Positions 1 to 11,374 of a stretch of 64,000 nt of DNA are shown in pieces; position 1 is the first letter of the stretch; each line of letters opens with the position of its first letter. Made by a program: the position numbers and the translations under genes. The DNA is from Dipteris shenzhenensis (taxonomy: Eukaryota > Polypodiophyta > Polypodiopsida > Gleicheniales), in assembly GCA_047967505.1 (NCBI GenBank), contig CM106540.1, one strand, 5' to 3'. The notes beneath the pieces are model-generated. The model did not search any database and had not been told where the DNA came from. It saw only the letters and a list, made by a program, of their open reading frames with translations.

Positions 1-342
1 GTCTTGCTCAAAGTGTGAAGGTATGTGCGTACCCTCGTCAGCCTCCTCATCCTATTTTAAGATTTTGTGTAAATATAAGATCTTCTATTTCCTGGTATCC
101 AATATTAACCGCGAACTTAAATAGCTTTGACTTATTGATAATCCATCAACATGTGCAACACCAACAGTGGGTACTGGTTCGGGCTCCTCCCCATACGTCC
201 ACAAGTGGCGCATGATAATATGACGTTGATGTCGTACTTCTCGCTTGCAATGAGTGCAATGATAGTATAACCTCTCCGTAAGCCACTTTGTGCTCCCGGG
301 CATTGGTGCACCATCGGATGAGCTTCCACTCATCCCTTCCAT
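1..342 (-). pseudogene. tnp2-type CACTA transposase, N-terminal exons (copy A, decayed)
   Basis: Exon 1 (about 342 down to 136) encodes a short acidic/Ser start followed by a Cys/His-rich transposase-associated segment with the key pattern CHCTHCKREVRHQ in copy B. Copy A matches it residue for residue with scattered substitutions. Positions 1 to about 50 match the start of exon 2. The splice donor after exon 1, GTAAGT in copy B, reads ATAAGT here, so normal splicing should fail. The rest of the gene lies beyond the left edge. Not functional as it stands. Confidence 0.8.
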
Positions 343-446
343 CTACAATTATAAAATCACAACATAAGTTGCAAGGAAATATATTAACAGTTATAAAATA
401 GCATCTATGAGCTTCTTTTTTAACTTAGAACATAAAGTGTCTTAAA

Positions 447-498
447 GCATCGCTATATAGCGATGTTTTTAATTAAAAACATCACTATATAGCGATGC
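447..498. repeat. 52-bp palindrome built from two GCTATATAGC motifs
   Basis: Two copies of the CACTA palindrome (448-465 and 480-497) are arranged so that the whole stretch is one inverted repeat centred on AATT at about 471-474, with a single mismatch (CGCTAT versus CACTAT). It lies between the divergent tnp2 and TNPA-like genes of copy A, the same place as the central palindrome of copy B. By analogy with TNPA-binding subterminal motifs of En/Spm it is a candidate binding site; that role is inferred. Confidence 0.75.
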
Positions 499-1046
499 TG
501 TGGGTCAAAACTGAAACCTGACGCGATGCACAGTGCTTTCTTTAGCACTCTCTAATCTCTATTGTAAGCAAGGCAATCTCTCCTCCCACCTATTTCCGAT
601 GACCTCCCACTCTATTCTCCACTCCTCACCATTACTCACCCCTCTCCTAGCTCTTGTGCTGCCTCTCCACCCTTCTCCCTCTTTGGTTTCTTGAAAGGAA
701 GTTTTTCAAGAGGTGAGTCTCTTTGAACAATGTAGGTAGGTTTTTTGTGAGATTTCATTTTGTGAGTGCTTCTCCTTGTATTGCTAAACTTGTGTACTAG
801 TCTTCATGCTTGATTTCAAAGGATTGAAACAAAAAATGAGATTTCAAGAAAGAAAGAAGACTCACCTCTTCTAGTCTTTTTTGTATTTCTCTTCCTTCTC
901 TTTCTCCTTGTCTCCTCAATCCAATCTTTATGAGAAGTTGATTTGGTAATCTCCTCCTTCCTCTAACATCTTATTTGAAAAATGGTATGTTTCCTCTCTT
1001 TTGTAGGGCCAGTCCACAAAACACCGAGCGGGATGTACTATTCCAG

Positions 1047-3735
1047 GTAAGTGCTTCCTCTTTTTTCCATTTGTTATTTTTGTTATTTACATTGGCCTGC
1101 AGCTAGTGCCTTAAGCACTAGCTGCAATGATGGGCGTAGGAACCCTCTCTTCCCCTCTCTTCCCTCTTCTTTCCCTCTTCTCTCCTCTTCTTTCCCTCCT
1201 TTCCTTCTTCTTCTCCTTCAATCTTTCAATCTCTTTCCCCCTCTTTTTCTCTCTTTCCTTTCCCTCTTCTTCTCTCTTTCCCCCTTCTCTTATGCTCATG
1301 CATAAGCATAAGCATGAGCATATGTCTCCTTCTCTTGCATAAGCATAAGCATAAGCATAAGAGAAGGAGACATATGCTCATGCTTATGCTTATGCATGAG
1401 CATAAGAGAAGGAGACATATGCTCATGCTTCTCTTTTCCTCTTCTTCTCTCTTCTCTTCTTTGCCCCCCTCTTTTCCCTCTTCTTCTCTCTTTCTTTCCC
1501 TCTTTCCCCTTTTCCAATCTCTCTTTCCTTTCCCTCTTCTTCTCTCTTCTCCTCTTTCCCCCCCTCTTTCCCCTCTTTCATGCTCATGCTCTTATGCTCA
1601 TGCATAAGCATAAGAATGAGCATATGTCTCCTTCTCTTATGATTATGCTTATGCATAAGACTCCTCTTATGCATAAGCATAAGCATGCTCATGCTTATGC
1701 TTATGCATAAGAGGAGTCTTATGCATAAGCATAGAGCATGCTTATGCTTATGCATAAGAGGAGTCTTATGATTATGCTTATGCATAAGAGGAGTCTTATG
1801 CATAAGAATAAGCATAAGCATAAGAGAAGGAGACATATGCTCATGCTTATGCTTATGCATGAGCATAAGAGAAGGAGACATATGCTCATGCATAAGCATG
1901 AGCATATGTCTCTTTTTCCCTCTTTACTTTCCCTCTTCTTCTCTCTTTCTTTCCCTCTTTCCCCTTTTCCAATCTTTCTTTCCTTTCCGTCTTCTTCTCT
2001 CTTCTCGTCTTTCCCCCCCTCTTTTCCCTCTTTCATGCTCATGTTCTTATGCTCATGCATAAGCATAAGCATGAGCATATGTCTCCTTCTCTGATGCTCA
2101 TGCTTATGCTTATGCATAGGACTCCTCTTATGCATAAGCATAAGCATGAACATAAGAGAAGGAGACATATGCTCATGCTTATGCTCCTCTTATGCATAAG
2201 CATAAGCATGAGCATAAGAGAAGGAGACATATGCTCATGCATGCATAAGCATGAGCATATGTCTCTTTTTCCTTCTTTAGTTTCCCTCTTCTTCTCTCTT
2301 TCTTTCCCTACTTCCCCTTTTCCAATCTCTCTTTCCTTTCCCTCTTCTTCTCTCTTCTCGTCTTTCCCCCCCTCTTTTCCCTCTTTCATGCTCATGTTCT
2401 TATGCTCATGCTCTTATGCTCATGCATAAGCATAAGCATGAGCATATGTCTCCTTCTCTTATGCTTATGCATAAGACTCTTATGCTTATGCTTAAGCATA
2501 AGAGTCTTATGCATAAGCATAAGAGAAGGAGACATATGCTCATGCATAAGCATGAGCATAAGCATAAGCATAAGAGTCTTATGCATAAGCATAAGAGAAG
2601 GAGACATATGCTCATGCTTATGCTTATGCATGAGCATAAGAGAAGGAGACATATGCTCATGCATAATAAGCATGAGCATATGTCTCTTTTTCCCTCTTTA
2701 CTTTCCCTCTTCTTCTCTCTTTCTTTCCCTCTTTCCCCTTTTCCAATCTCTCTTTCCTTTCCCTCTTCTTCTCTCTTCTCATCTTTCCCCCCCTCTTTTC
2801 CCTCTTTCATGCTCATGTTCTTATGCTCATGCATAAGCATAAGCATGAGCATATGTCTCTTTTCTTTCCCTCTTTTCCTTCTTTCCCCCTTTTCCTTCTT
2901 TCCCTCTTTCCCCCTCTTTCCCTCTCTTTTCCCCTCTCTTTCCCCTTTCCCCCCCTCTTTCCCATCTTCTTCTCTCTTTCCCCTCTTCTTTCCCTCCTTT
3001 TCTTCTCCTTCTCCTTCTCCTTCAATTTCTTTCCCCCTCTTTTTCCCTCTTTCCTTTCCCTCTTCTTCTCTCTTTCTTTCCCTCTTTCCCCTTTTCCAAT
3101 CTCTCTTTCCTTTCCCTCTTCTTCTCTCTTCTCCTCTTTTCCGCCCTCTTTCCCCTTCTCTTTTCCTCGTCTTCTCCTCTTTTCCCTCCTCTTTTCCCTC
3201 CTCTTCTCCTTTTTTCCCTCCTCTTTTCCTCTTCTTCCTCTTCTTTCCCTCTTCTTCCTCTTCTTTCCCTCTTCTTTCCCTCTTTCCTTTCCCTCTTTCC
3301 TTTCCCTCTTCTTCTCTCTTTCCCCTCTTCCAATCTCTTTTCCTTTCCCTCTTCTTTCTCTTTTCCCTCTTCTCTCCTCTTCTTTCCCTCTTCTTTCCCT
3401 CTTCTTCTCTCTTCTTTCCCTCTTTCCTTTCCCTCTTCTTCTCTCTTTTCCCTCTTCCAATCTCATTTGCTTTCCCTCTTCTTCCTCTTTTTCTCCCTCT
3501 TTTCCTTTCTGTCTTCTTCCCTCTTTCCCCTCTTTTATGCTCATGCTCTTATGCTCTTATGCTTATGCATAATCTCTTTTCCTTCCTCTTTTCCTTTCCC
3601 TCTTCTTCTCTCTTTCCCCTCTTCCAATCTCTTTTCTTTCCCTCTTCTTCCTCTTTTCCTTTGCCTATGCCTATGTCTATGCCTATGCTTATGTTTGTTT
3701 TTTGTTTTTTGTTTTCGTGTTTGTGTCTATGTTAG
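1047..3735 (+). repeat. Repeat-filled putative 5'UTR intron of the TNPA-like gene (copy A)
   Basis: A consensus donor (CCAG/GTAAGTGC) at 1046/1047 and an acceptor (TATGTTAG) ending at 3735, two bases before the TNPA-like start codon, are shared with copy B. Between them lie C/T-only stretches (about 1138-1290, 1430-1580, 1910-2035, 2270-2390, 2690-2810, 2860-3660) alternating with arrays of ATGCTT, ATGCTC, ATGCAT and their complements. A recurring block carries GAGAAGGAGACATATG. The arrays form many overlapping hairpins. Long open frames here (His/Lys/Met or Leu/Ser/Phe rich) are artefacts of the simple sequence. No gene is seen inside. Confidence 0.65.
2860..3660 (+). repeat. Polypyrimidine tract of about 800 bp
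   Basis: Nearly every base on the plus strand is C or T, in TTTCCC, TCTTC and CCCTCTT units, apart from one ATGCTC/ATGCTT block at 3537-3572 and short AATC interruptions. It occupies the 3' part of the putative TNPA 5'UTR intron of copy A. Such tracts can adopt triplex (H-DNA) structures and are prone to replication slippage. The complementary minus-strand Lys/Arg/Glu-rich frames are not genes. Confidence 0.85.
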
Positions 3736-3737
3736 AC

Positions 3738-5060
3738 ATGGGATCACGTCGCACATCCGACGAGTACGGACAGCCTCACAGGAGGAGACATCACGATCTA
3801 TATGCTCCAGAGGACTTTGATTCCTCTCAGGTGACACCTGAGGGGACTACCCTTGGTTCGACTCCTCTCGGACCTAGCATTACGACTACCCCTAGTCCGA
3901 CTCCTCTCAGACGTAGCACTAAAACTACCCCTCGAGGAACTCCTTTGCTAGCTGCACATGGCTTTGTCGGGAGTCCTGATGAGTTTGTGGTGCAGATGAG
4001 CGATGAGAAGGTAGCAAGATTCTTCTCTCTGCTATCTTAGAGGACCTTAGCAATTCCCTCCCCTACACCGATGGCTAGACCTACTACCCAACCGTCCCCT
4101 CATGCCCCTTCGATCGAGGGGTCATCACCTGTGCGTGCCTCTTATAAGGGAAGGAAGAGTAGGAGGGGCCGCTTATGTTGTGCTGACTCGAGCGATGTAG
4201 ACGAGTCAGCACACTCACATCCCTACAGGTCTCCACTTGGTTCGGAGACACAGTATCAATAAGGTCCCTTGCCCTCTCCTACTCCCACTGCTACTCCTCG
4301 CTCCGGAAGCACTCACACAGCTTCCACTCCTTCTGACTCTACTACCATCAGTCCTCCTTACTCATCAGAGGATCTCTCCTATCAAATCACGGCTGTCGGA
4401 GAGATAATAAAAGATAGAAAGGGCAAAGCAGTGATGGCCACCATGAGGCGGTTGATGAGCCATCACTTTAAGAGTGGCATTGCTACCAATTGGTGATATC
4501 AAGATGACCAAAAGAAGCAGGCGGTCATCGATGAATTAAAACAAAAATACCCTAACACGCCAAATTGGGAGTTTAATGAGAATTATATGCGAGAGCACAT
4601 GGGTTTGGTCTTGAAGCACTGTAGATCAACCTTGCGTACTTTCATCGCAAAGGGGATGGCTAAACCCAGCTGGGCAGACAAAGCTGATTGGAAGTTCTTC
4701 AAGAAGTAGAATAGGGACCATCCTGAAATGTTTGAGGGTCAGAGGAGGGCTGCGAAGAGATGGTTGGACATCGTAGGTACTTCGCACTTTGGTGCAAGCG
4801 AACGGTTGGCGTTCGAGGCAACCGTGGTAAGTCTACTTCTTCTCATTTAATGTATTGTTCTATTTGTTTTACAACATATTACATGCACTTTATTTAACTC
4901 TAACTCTCGTAAATTGGATCCATAGCAAGCTACAATGGGTCATCTTCCTACAGATGCAGAGACACGATGTGCATTTTGCATAGGAACAAAGCAGTGGTTT
5001 ATTAAGCAAGAGGCAATGGGAGCGATGGTCGATTGGGCTGAGGTGGTTGCTCGCATGGTA
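3738..5060 (+). pseudogene. TNPA-like CACTA protein (Transposase_24/Ptta type), copy A, nonsense-decayed
   Basis: The start ATG at 3738 follows the putative acceptor, as in copy B. Exon 1 (to 4826, donor GTGGTAAG) keeps one reading frame with four in-frame stops at about 4038, 4259, 4494 and 4708; each aligns with a sense codon in copy B. It has a Thr/Pro-rich repeat region, a basic patch and the C-terminal conserved block (residues around KGKAVMAAMRRLMSHHF in copy B). Exon 2 (about 4924-5060, acceptor GGATCCATAG, donor ATGGTATAAG) is present here but missing in copy B. The acidic last exon of copy B is absent here. Non-functional, but it records the ancestral exon structure. Confidence 0.85.
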
Positions 5061-5139
5061 TAAGTCTACTTCTACTTGTAATCTCACTTTTTAAATTGTT
5101 TTATTCTTTAAGTTCCAATCTAATTTTCAATTTATATAG

Positions 5140-5285
5140 CAACGTTTATCAGCGTCGCTATATAGCGATGGTTCTTTTCTAACACTTTTAACGACTTTAA
5201 TAACGATGTTTTTGCTCGTAAAAAAAAAATTTAAATGTAAAAAGTGTCGGTATTTTCGTTGGAAAAGGGCATATGCCTTGTAGTG
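5140..5285. repeat. Right subterminal and terminal region of CACTA copy A
   Basis: One GCGTCGCTATATAGCGATG palindrome (5152-5170) remains, against five in copy B. It is followed by the conserved A-rich stretch and the terminal sequence ending ATGCCTTGTAGTG at 5285. Most of the subterminal array and the 3' exon were lost by internal deletion between about 5140 and 5150. Confidence 0.8.
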
Positions 5286-7599
5286 TCTCTCTCATTCATT
5301 TATGAGCATTCATCTTGCTTTTTGGCCTGCCTGAAAGGTAGCCTTATTGATGAAACTCTCTTTGAGAAGTGAAATTAAGAATTTTCATTTCCAAAAATTC
5401 TTTCTCCACTACCAATCCAAATTTGGACATATTCCAATGCAACTAGACTCTAACTTCTACATAATCCTCCCCCCCCTCTCTCTCTCTCTCTCCCTTCTAT
5501 CCTAGCTTGGTAGACTTTAAGATTGAAAGGATCAAAATCCTTCAAACACTTGCAGCACCCATGCCAGTACACAAACATTGCACTTCACATCTCCAGCTAT
5601 GATTGACTAATTATTGAAAGAAAATAGTTGGGACAAAGATAAAAAAATAAAGGACATAGAACTCACATCTAGAAGCCAGATTGATAGTGGAATGTTGGTA
5701 TAGAGTATTTAAAGCATAGTACTATTTGGTGCCAGCATATTTTCAAGCAAAGAGAAGTTGTAACATGTCAGCTTTCATTTATGAGGCAACTCACGAGCTT
5801 TCATTTTATAGGTACGATCCAAGTAGGTCTAATGAGAAGATAAAAATTGCCCAAAGCATTTGTCACTTGAGTAAATTATTATCTTTGCATTTATCCATCC
5901 TTGGATACGATGGTTGTCTCTTTTTGAAACATAAAAGAGTAAATATTACCTGGAACTTCTTTAGGGGCCGACGGGCCCCTCTAGTACATTTGACTTTTCT
6001 ATATAACTTCAATTTTAAAGTAATAAATTGCCTTTGCATTTATTCATCCTTGGATATGATGGTTCTCTATTTTGCTTCACTCAATTGGACTTTATAATTT
6101 GATGGACATTTTCAAATTATACAGTAAGATTCTCCATAACATCGCATCTAAATTAGAAGAACTAATATATGATCTAACACAAATGCTCATTGAATGGGCC
6201 TTGCTTACCCAATTAAACCTCTACCTCCCAATAAGCAGTTAAACAAATATCACTATGGACATGCCCTCCCAAATGTGTCACCCTACTCCTCCACCTCTTC
6301 ACAACCTGAGTGTGTCTCACACAATCTTTTCTCTCCTAGTCTTGAAGAGAGATCTTCACACAATTGTTCCTCCCATAATCTTGAGATCTTGACATATAAG
6401 AGCTCTTCAAATAGTCTTCATGACATACACAGTCTCCTCACATAGATCTTGAAAGATCTATGCTATAGCGTTACCTTGAGCTTGGTGGTGCAAGACTAGT
6501 TTTGGACATATTCAATGATAGCTAGAATAGATTTTCTATTCCCATCCCTCTCTCTCTACCCACAGGATTGGAATTGCATGTAGCTACCTGCATACAGTTA
6601 TGATCCCAAGGATCGGTATCTCATTTCTCTTTATCTTAATGTGACGTACTCTTTCTCAATGTGAGAACAAAAGAAGATGAAAAATGAAGCAGATGAAGAA
6701 AAAGGACTATTAAGAATGTGATTAACCCTATACTTAAGAACACTAACCACAACTAACATGGCCATATACTCATGACATCCACCCACATTAGCAAAAAACC
6801 ATTCCAACTCTCCATAGACCCTTACTTGGGCCAAAAAAAGAGAACTAAACATTTCTATAGAAATAAAATCTATGAGATAAAGGAACAAGTGAAGGGATTA
6901 CTTTCATTATCATAAAGGCCCATCCCTATGGGGTTTATTGCTTATTATAGAAGCACCATTCAAAACAAAGGTAGCTACTCTTGTTTGGGGCTAGATGTAG
7001 AGCTCAGGGTCTTCGAGGTGTTTTTCTTGTCCTTCAAGGTCCTTGAGGTGGGTTTCGCAATGGGTATGTGCCCCTCCTATTTAATCATATATACTGTAAA
7101 TCTTGAATCGCCATCTCTAGCACTCCTTTCAAGAATCTCCATGTCTTCAAGATCAATGTCAGTAGAACCTTTCAAAGTGGGAATGAGGTGTGCTCCTAGC
7201 AGAAGCATGATATCAACTGCATGCTTCATTATCTTGAAATATTGGTAGAGAAAAGACTCCAAGGACTTTGCCTATTCTTACTTTTGCTTGCCATGCGTTG
7301 ATGTGAGTTTTTGGTAAGGAGAGTTTTAAGGTTGGCATTGGGAAGGAGGAGATGCTTGTGATGAGCAGCTTGAATGAGCTCTATTTAATGACATGTGACT
7401 AGTAATTAACTGCACTAAAAAAAATAAAAAAATACCTTGGGTATATAAAATCACATGCAAGCCCACGTGGCAAGAAGTTTCCATGCTGGCGATTGGTCAT
7501 TAACTGGTAGTACCACCTAGATTACATTAAGGATCTCAAGGGCATCCACCACTCCTCATCATCATTGAGATCTATGATCATACTGAGTTTGGTTGTCCT
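5286..7599. other. No gene recognised; old repeat DNA
   Basis: Open frames are short and show no recognisable domain. A diverged direct repeat is visible (about 5872-5930 and 6018-6075, sharing TTTGCATTTATCCATCCTTG and GATATGATGGTT). A CT run lies at 5470-5495. Nothing else can be supported. Confidence 0.6.
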
Positions 7600-7800
7600 A
7601 ACTCCCAACATTCCTCATTTTGCATACCTGCCTTTGCTCAGGGGCCCATGAGTAGCCGGGTATACTAATGAGCAGCTCATAATTGAACATAACTTTTTTG
7701 CAACCGGACTGAATGTTGCTTCATAATCAATGCCATATGTCTGTGCATACCCCTTGACAACTAATCTTGCCTTGTATCTGTTCATAGAATATTCCTTCAA
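7600..7800 (-). pseudogene. Ty1/copia reverse transcriptase scrap
   Basis: On the minus strand the translation contains [20 protein letters not shown], the conserved N-terminal block of copia reverse transcriptases, followed by TFSPVAK. It resembles the equivalent part of the copia element at 13342-21176 (about 14985-15075). No LTRs or flanking domains are evident. A small decayed fragment. Confidence 0.85.
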
Positions 7801-8679
7801 CCTGTGGATTGGGTTTCTTTTTGTGAGTTTTGGGTGGCAATGGCAAATCAGACCTCAAAGTACCTCTAGGACTAAGGTACAAGAGCGAGCTCTTTTCTTT
7901 GTCAATCTCTCTCTTTGAATCTAATCTATGCTTGCGCAAAACTGTGTGTTTATCAAAATGTTACAAAGTAGAATATAACTTTTGCAAGTTTTTCATGTTG
8001 GGTACGGCGAACCATTGATAGGTTCTCGCTCTTTGAGAAGCTTTGTTAATCAAAATATCGAGTACAATAGCGAGCTCTTTGTTTTTTCAATCTCTCTTTT
8101 TGAGATTTAAGATGAAAGTGTTAAGTTGGATAATATTCTTTCAGTCTTTGGTAAACAAGAGTATATTTATAAAGATGTTGCAGAATGGAATGTAACTTTT
8201 GAAAGTTTTCTCTAGAAGCGTTGTTGATCATAATATTGAAGCGCAAGGTACGAGAATGATGTCATTGCTTTATCAATCTCTCTCGTTGATAATATTCTTA
8301 AGTTTTGAATAAGAAGATCGTGCTTATGCAAGACTAGAGTATAATGCATGCTCTTTGATATATCCATTGAGTTTTAGGTGTTCGAGTAAAAGTTTGGATA
8401 CTAGTCTCAATGGTATGCATTGATAATCAGAACCCTCACTTATCAACCTCTTTCCTCTATATCTTCCATCGATGTTGCCAACAAGGTTACATTGGATGGC
8501 TCGTGGAAAAGACTGACTGTATCAAAAGGAAGTTGGGGGGATGAAATCAATAAAGGAAATATTGGTTCAACATGTATACATGCATAGAGAGCTTGTGTTG
8601 CGAGAGAATTATCCAACTTATCTTCCAAAACACAAGCCAAGTTGTAAATGACTTCATTGAAATTTTTTATTTCATAATC

Positions 8680-9850
8680 AAAGATTTTTCCTGAACCTCA
8701 ATGTCTTTATTTTTATTTTTAGATACATATCCTTCATCTTATGAGCAGTGGCAGCCTACCGAATGCATTTTAGGATTCATGGATGTGTTACATGGGTCCA
8801 TAGGAGAGTTGCAATATCAAGGTAGATCAACAGCACAATTAGCTCAGTCAGGAGTCTTTTTCTATGATCATTTTTACCAACTATTGGATAAAACCAACAC
8901 CCATGGTGTGTTGAAGAAACTAGCTCTTCCAGCAAGGAATACCATTGATTGGCCAATTCCTCATGGTGCTGTAATAGAGTCATATAGAGCTAGGTTGTTT
9001 TCAAAAGTACAACGATCCTTACGGCCAGGGATTGCTAGTAGAATCAACAAAATAACTATTTGCATGCCAATAACAGTCTTTGTAGATCTTCTCTACAAAT
9101 GGTGCTGAAAGAATTCCTAACTTCTTGGATTATGGTTGGGACATGATAACATCCAACCAAGTATATTGTGAGGTTTTGCACAACTCCATCAAACTTAAGT
9201 ACATGATTGCCACTCAAAATCTCATATTAACATTTTACTATAAACGCAGTAGAATGATTGGGAACCAATTGGTTCCAATGGATCAAGATTTGAACTCTTT
9301 TGGTCCTAAGAATGAAGCACTGGATATCACCATTAATGAGAATGAAAATTTATTGAAAATTATATCACTCAGACAATGCTGCACACTCGCTCAATTATGC
9401 CACGACATTCAGGTGGAGACAGAGGGTAGTGTTGCAGAAAGATTCTCATTCATTCTGAATAACAAGAAGGTAAATAAAGAGTTGATGTGACGCAATGTTT
9501 TTTATTTATTATTGAATGAATCATTGATTTACACTACATGTTGACAAGTATTGGAGCGAAGGGAAAGGAGAATTCTCTGTAGAGATATCCCAAATGAAAT
9601 TATTGAGATAATTAAAATTTCATGATTACAGGTATGAAATGACTATTTTCATAGTATACAATTGTGAGGCAATGGATAAACATTATACATTATATTGTCA
9701 AACAAACTGATGATTCTCAGACAATCAGTGCCTTTGAGGCAATGGTGGATGCTATGACTCGAAGACAACAATCAATGTTGTTCAGGTGATAGTGGATGAT
9801 CTGATGAAGAAGGTTGACCAAGGAGCTTCTATTGTGCCTTTTCCTCATAT
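8680..9850 (+). pseudogene. Unrecognised multi-exon gene relic
   Basis: A pyrimidine-rich acceptor (TTTTATTTTTAG ending near 8721) opens a frame of about 125 codons to 9108. A frameshift near 9105-9125 moves into a second frame to about 9473, where AAG/GTAAATAAAG looks like a donor. Further coding-like pieces follow at about 9650-9790 (RQWINIIHYIVKQTD, EAMVDAMTRRQQ) and 9785-9900. No stop interrupts the first two blocks internally. I do not recognise the family. It is convergent with the minus-strand H3-like relic and could belong to the same old mobile element or to a host gene. Confidence 0.45.
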
Positions 9851-10087
9851 ACCACCTTCTCTTCCATGTTTTGATCTCACCTTCGCTCTAGTAGTTGAAC
9901 CTTTCTAGGCTCATATTGTTGGAATCATAGAAGTTCTACTATAGTTTTGGCTCTAAAGTTATAGCCATAATCAACATTGTAACTATATTTTTAATTTTTT
10001 ACAAAAAACAATGGAGAATCAGTCTCTTTGCTATTGTAACAATTTGTCATTCAAAGTTTGTAATAGATACATCCATATTCATGAATC

Positions 10088-10089
<2 letters not shown>

Positions 10090-10152
<63 letters not shown>
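10090..10152. repeat. (CT)n microsatellite
   Basis: About 31 perfect TC dinucleotides in a row. Confidence 0.98.
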
Positions 10153-10153
<1 letters not shown>

Positions 10154-10613
10154 GAATTACAAACTAGAGTTTCGAATATAGATGAATTTCATTAAACGTC
10201 ATTATGCATTACAAACTTCCAAGAGTACAATTTGCCTCAACTCAACCAGGAGGCTCTGAAGTTTATAGACGATTCTCAAGTCCAACATCATGGGGAATGG
10301 GCTCACAATTCTCAGGTCCAGGCTTAGTAATTTAAGGGGCTGGATGAGGGGCCTCATATCCAAGTTCATATCCAAGTTCAGTGGATTGTGGAGGCATCTA
10401 AGGTTGGGCCTCATGGTCCTTTAGTCTTGTCAAAGGGTCCCCATCCTACTCTAGAGTGAGGATGTGTATTGAAGGAGATCTACGATGGTCCTAGCTCTGA
10501 AGTTTAACACAAATTGATCATCATAGCTTTGTTTTGTCATTTGCAGAAACACAAACAGAACTTTAGTTTCAAGTTCTGTGTTATATTTATGCTATGTATA
10601 AATTTTAAATGCA

Positions 10614-11342
10614 TTAATAATGGTACTTACGGGACCCACTGTACCTCGTAACAAATAAGCCTCCAAAATGTACTTGGTGTTTAAAAGGACCCTCCATCCG
10701 CAAGAGTGGGCATTGTACTCTTGTGGTGTCTATGAACCATCCAGTCGCTTGTAAGCATAAAATTATTCTAATTAATTTTAAAAACGTACTGAGAGGGCAA
10801 AGGATTTTATGTCTTACATCCAAGTGCAGTGGTTCAATTGCTCCCAACTTAGATGAATTTTTTTCGCAGAAATCGATTGCAAAAGATAGTCTCTTCAGAC
10901 CACTGCAAGTTGCATATGTGAGTGTGAACAACTTTCTAGAAAATAGATAATTTATTATTTTAAAAAATTACGATGCATTCAAACATTCACTTACAGATCG
11001 ATCTTTGGATGAGTATCTGTAATTGAATTGAAGTAGAAGAATCCTTTTGATGGCAGATGTAACAAGCTAAACTCCAATGTCGACTTCATTTGACAAATGT
11101 GGTAAAGATTAGCATTTGTGGATTGAAAATAATAATCTAGCTCCTTATGCAATGTACTTAGTAATCACTTACTTTGAATGGTAAGGGATGAAAGTAGGGT
11201 CATAGATTTGAAATTGCAATATGTGAACCACTTCACAAGCTAGTCCACTGGCTCCCTGGGTTCCCTCATTTTGAAGGAGATAGCTGGGTCCACAATATGA
11301 ACCATACCTTGAATCTCCTCATGTAACTTTTTTTGGAGTAAG
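10614..11342 (-). pseudogene. Candidate downstream exons of the H3-like relic
   Basis: Minus-strand coding-like blocks follow the H3-like frame. 11342-11173 (after a TTTGTAG acceptor, before a GTAAGTG donor) reads LLQKKLHEEIQGMVHIVDP and has one stop. About 11150-10990, ending at a GTAAGTG donor, contains DYYFQSTNANLYHICQMK. 10931-10614 contains DFCEKNSSKLGAIEPLHLD with a possible intron from 10797 (GTACGT). The order, strand and splice-like signals suggest one multi-exon gene, but the joins are inferred and no domain is recognised. Confidence 0.4.
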
Positions 11343-11374
11343 CTACAAATCAACAGAGGAATTTAGAATAGTGT

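Larger units (their letters stand above)
1..5285. mobile_element. CACTA (En/Spm-like) element, copy A, right-hand part
   Basis: The segment is collinear with the complete element at 53175-63475; position 1 matches about 57162 there. It holds the first exon of the tnp2 gene (minus), the divergent promoter region, the repeat-filled 5'UTR intron, the TNPA-like gene (plus) and the right terminus. It ends in GTAGTG at 5280-5285, the inverted form of CACTAC, preceded by the same terminal sequence as copy B. The left end lies outside the window, so the target duplication cannot be tested. Copy A is more decayed than copy B, with nonsense mutations, a lost splice donor and a deletion of the last TNPA exon. 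Same orientation as copy B. Confidence 0.9.

Noticed and set aside
1051-3735. Long open frames rich in Leu/Ser/Phe or His/Lys/Met on both strands (up to 439 codons)
   Set aside because: They are artefacts of polypyrimidine and ATGCTT/ATGCAT hexamer repeats, lack complexity, and occur in several frames of the same DNA.
5320-5345. Shared GCCTGCCTGAAAGGTAGCCT near copy A and its inverse near 37932-37952 as a transposon terminus
   Set aside because: A short match only, not placed at any element boundary; insufficient evidence.
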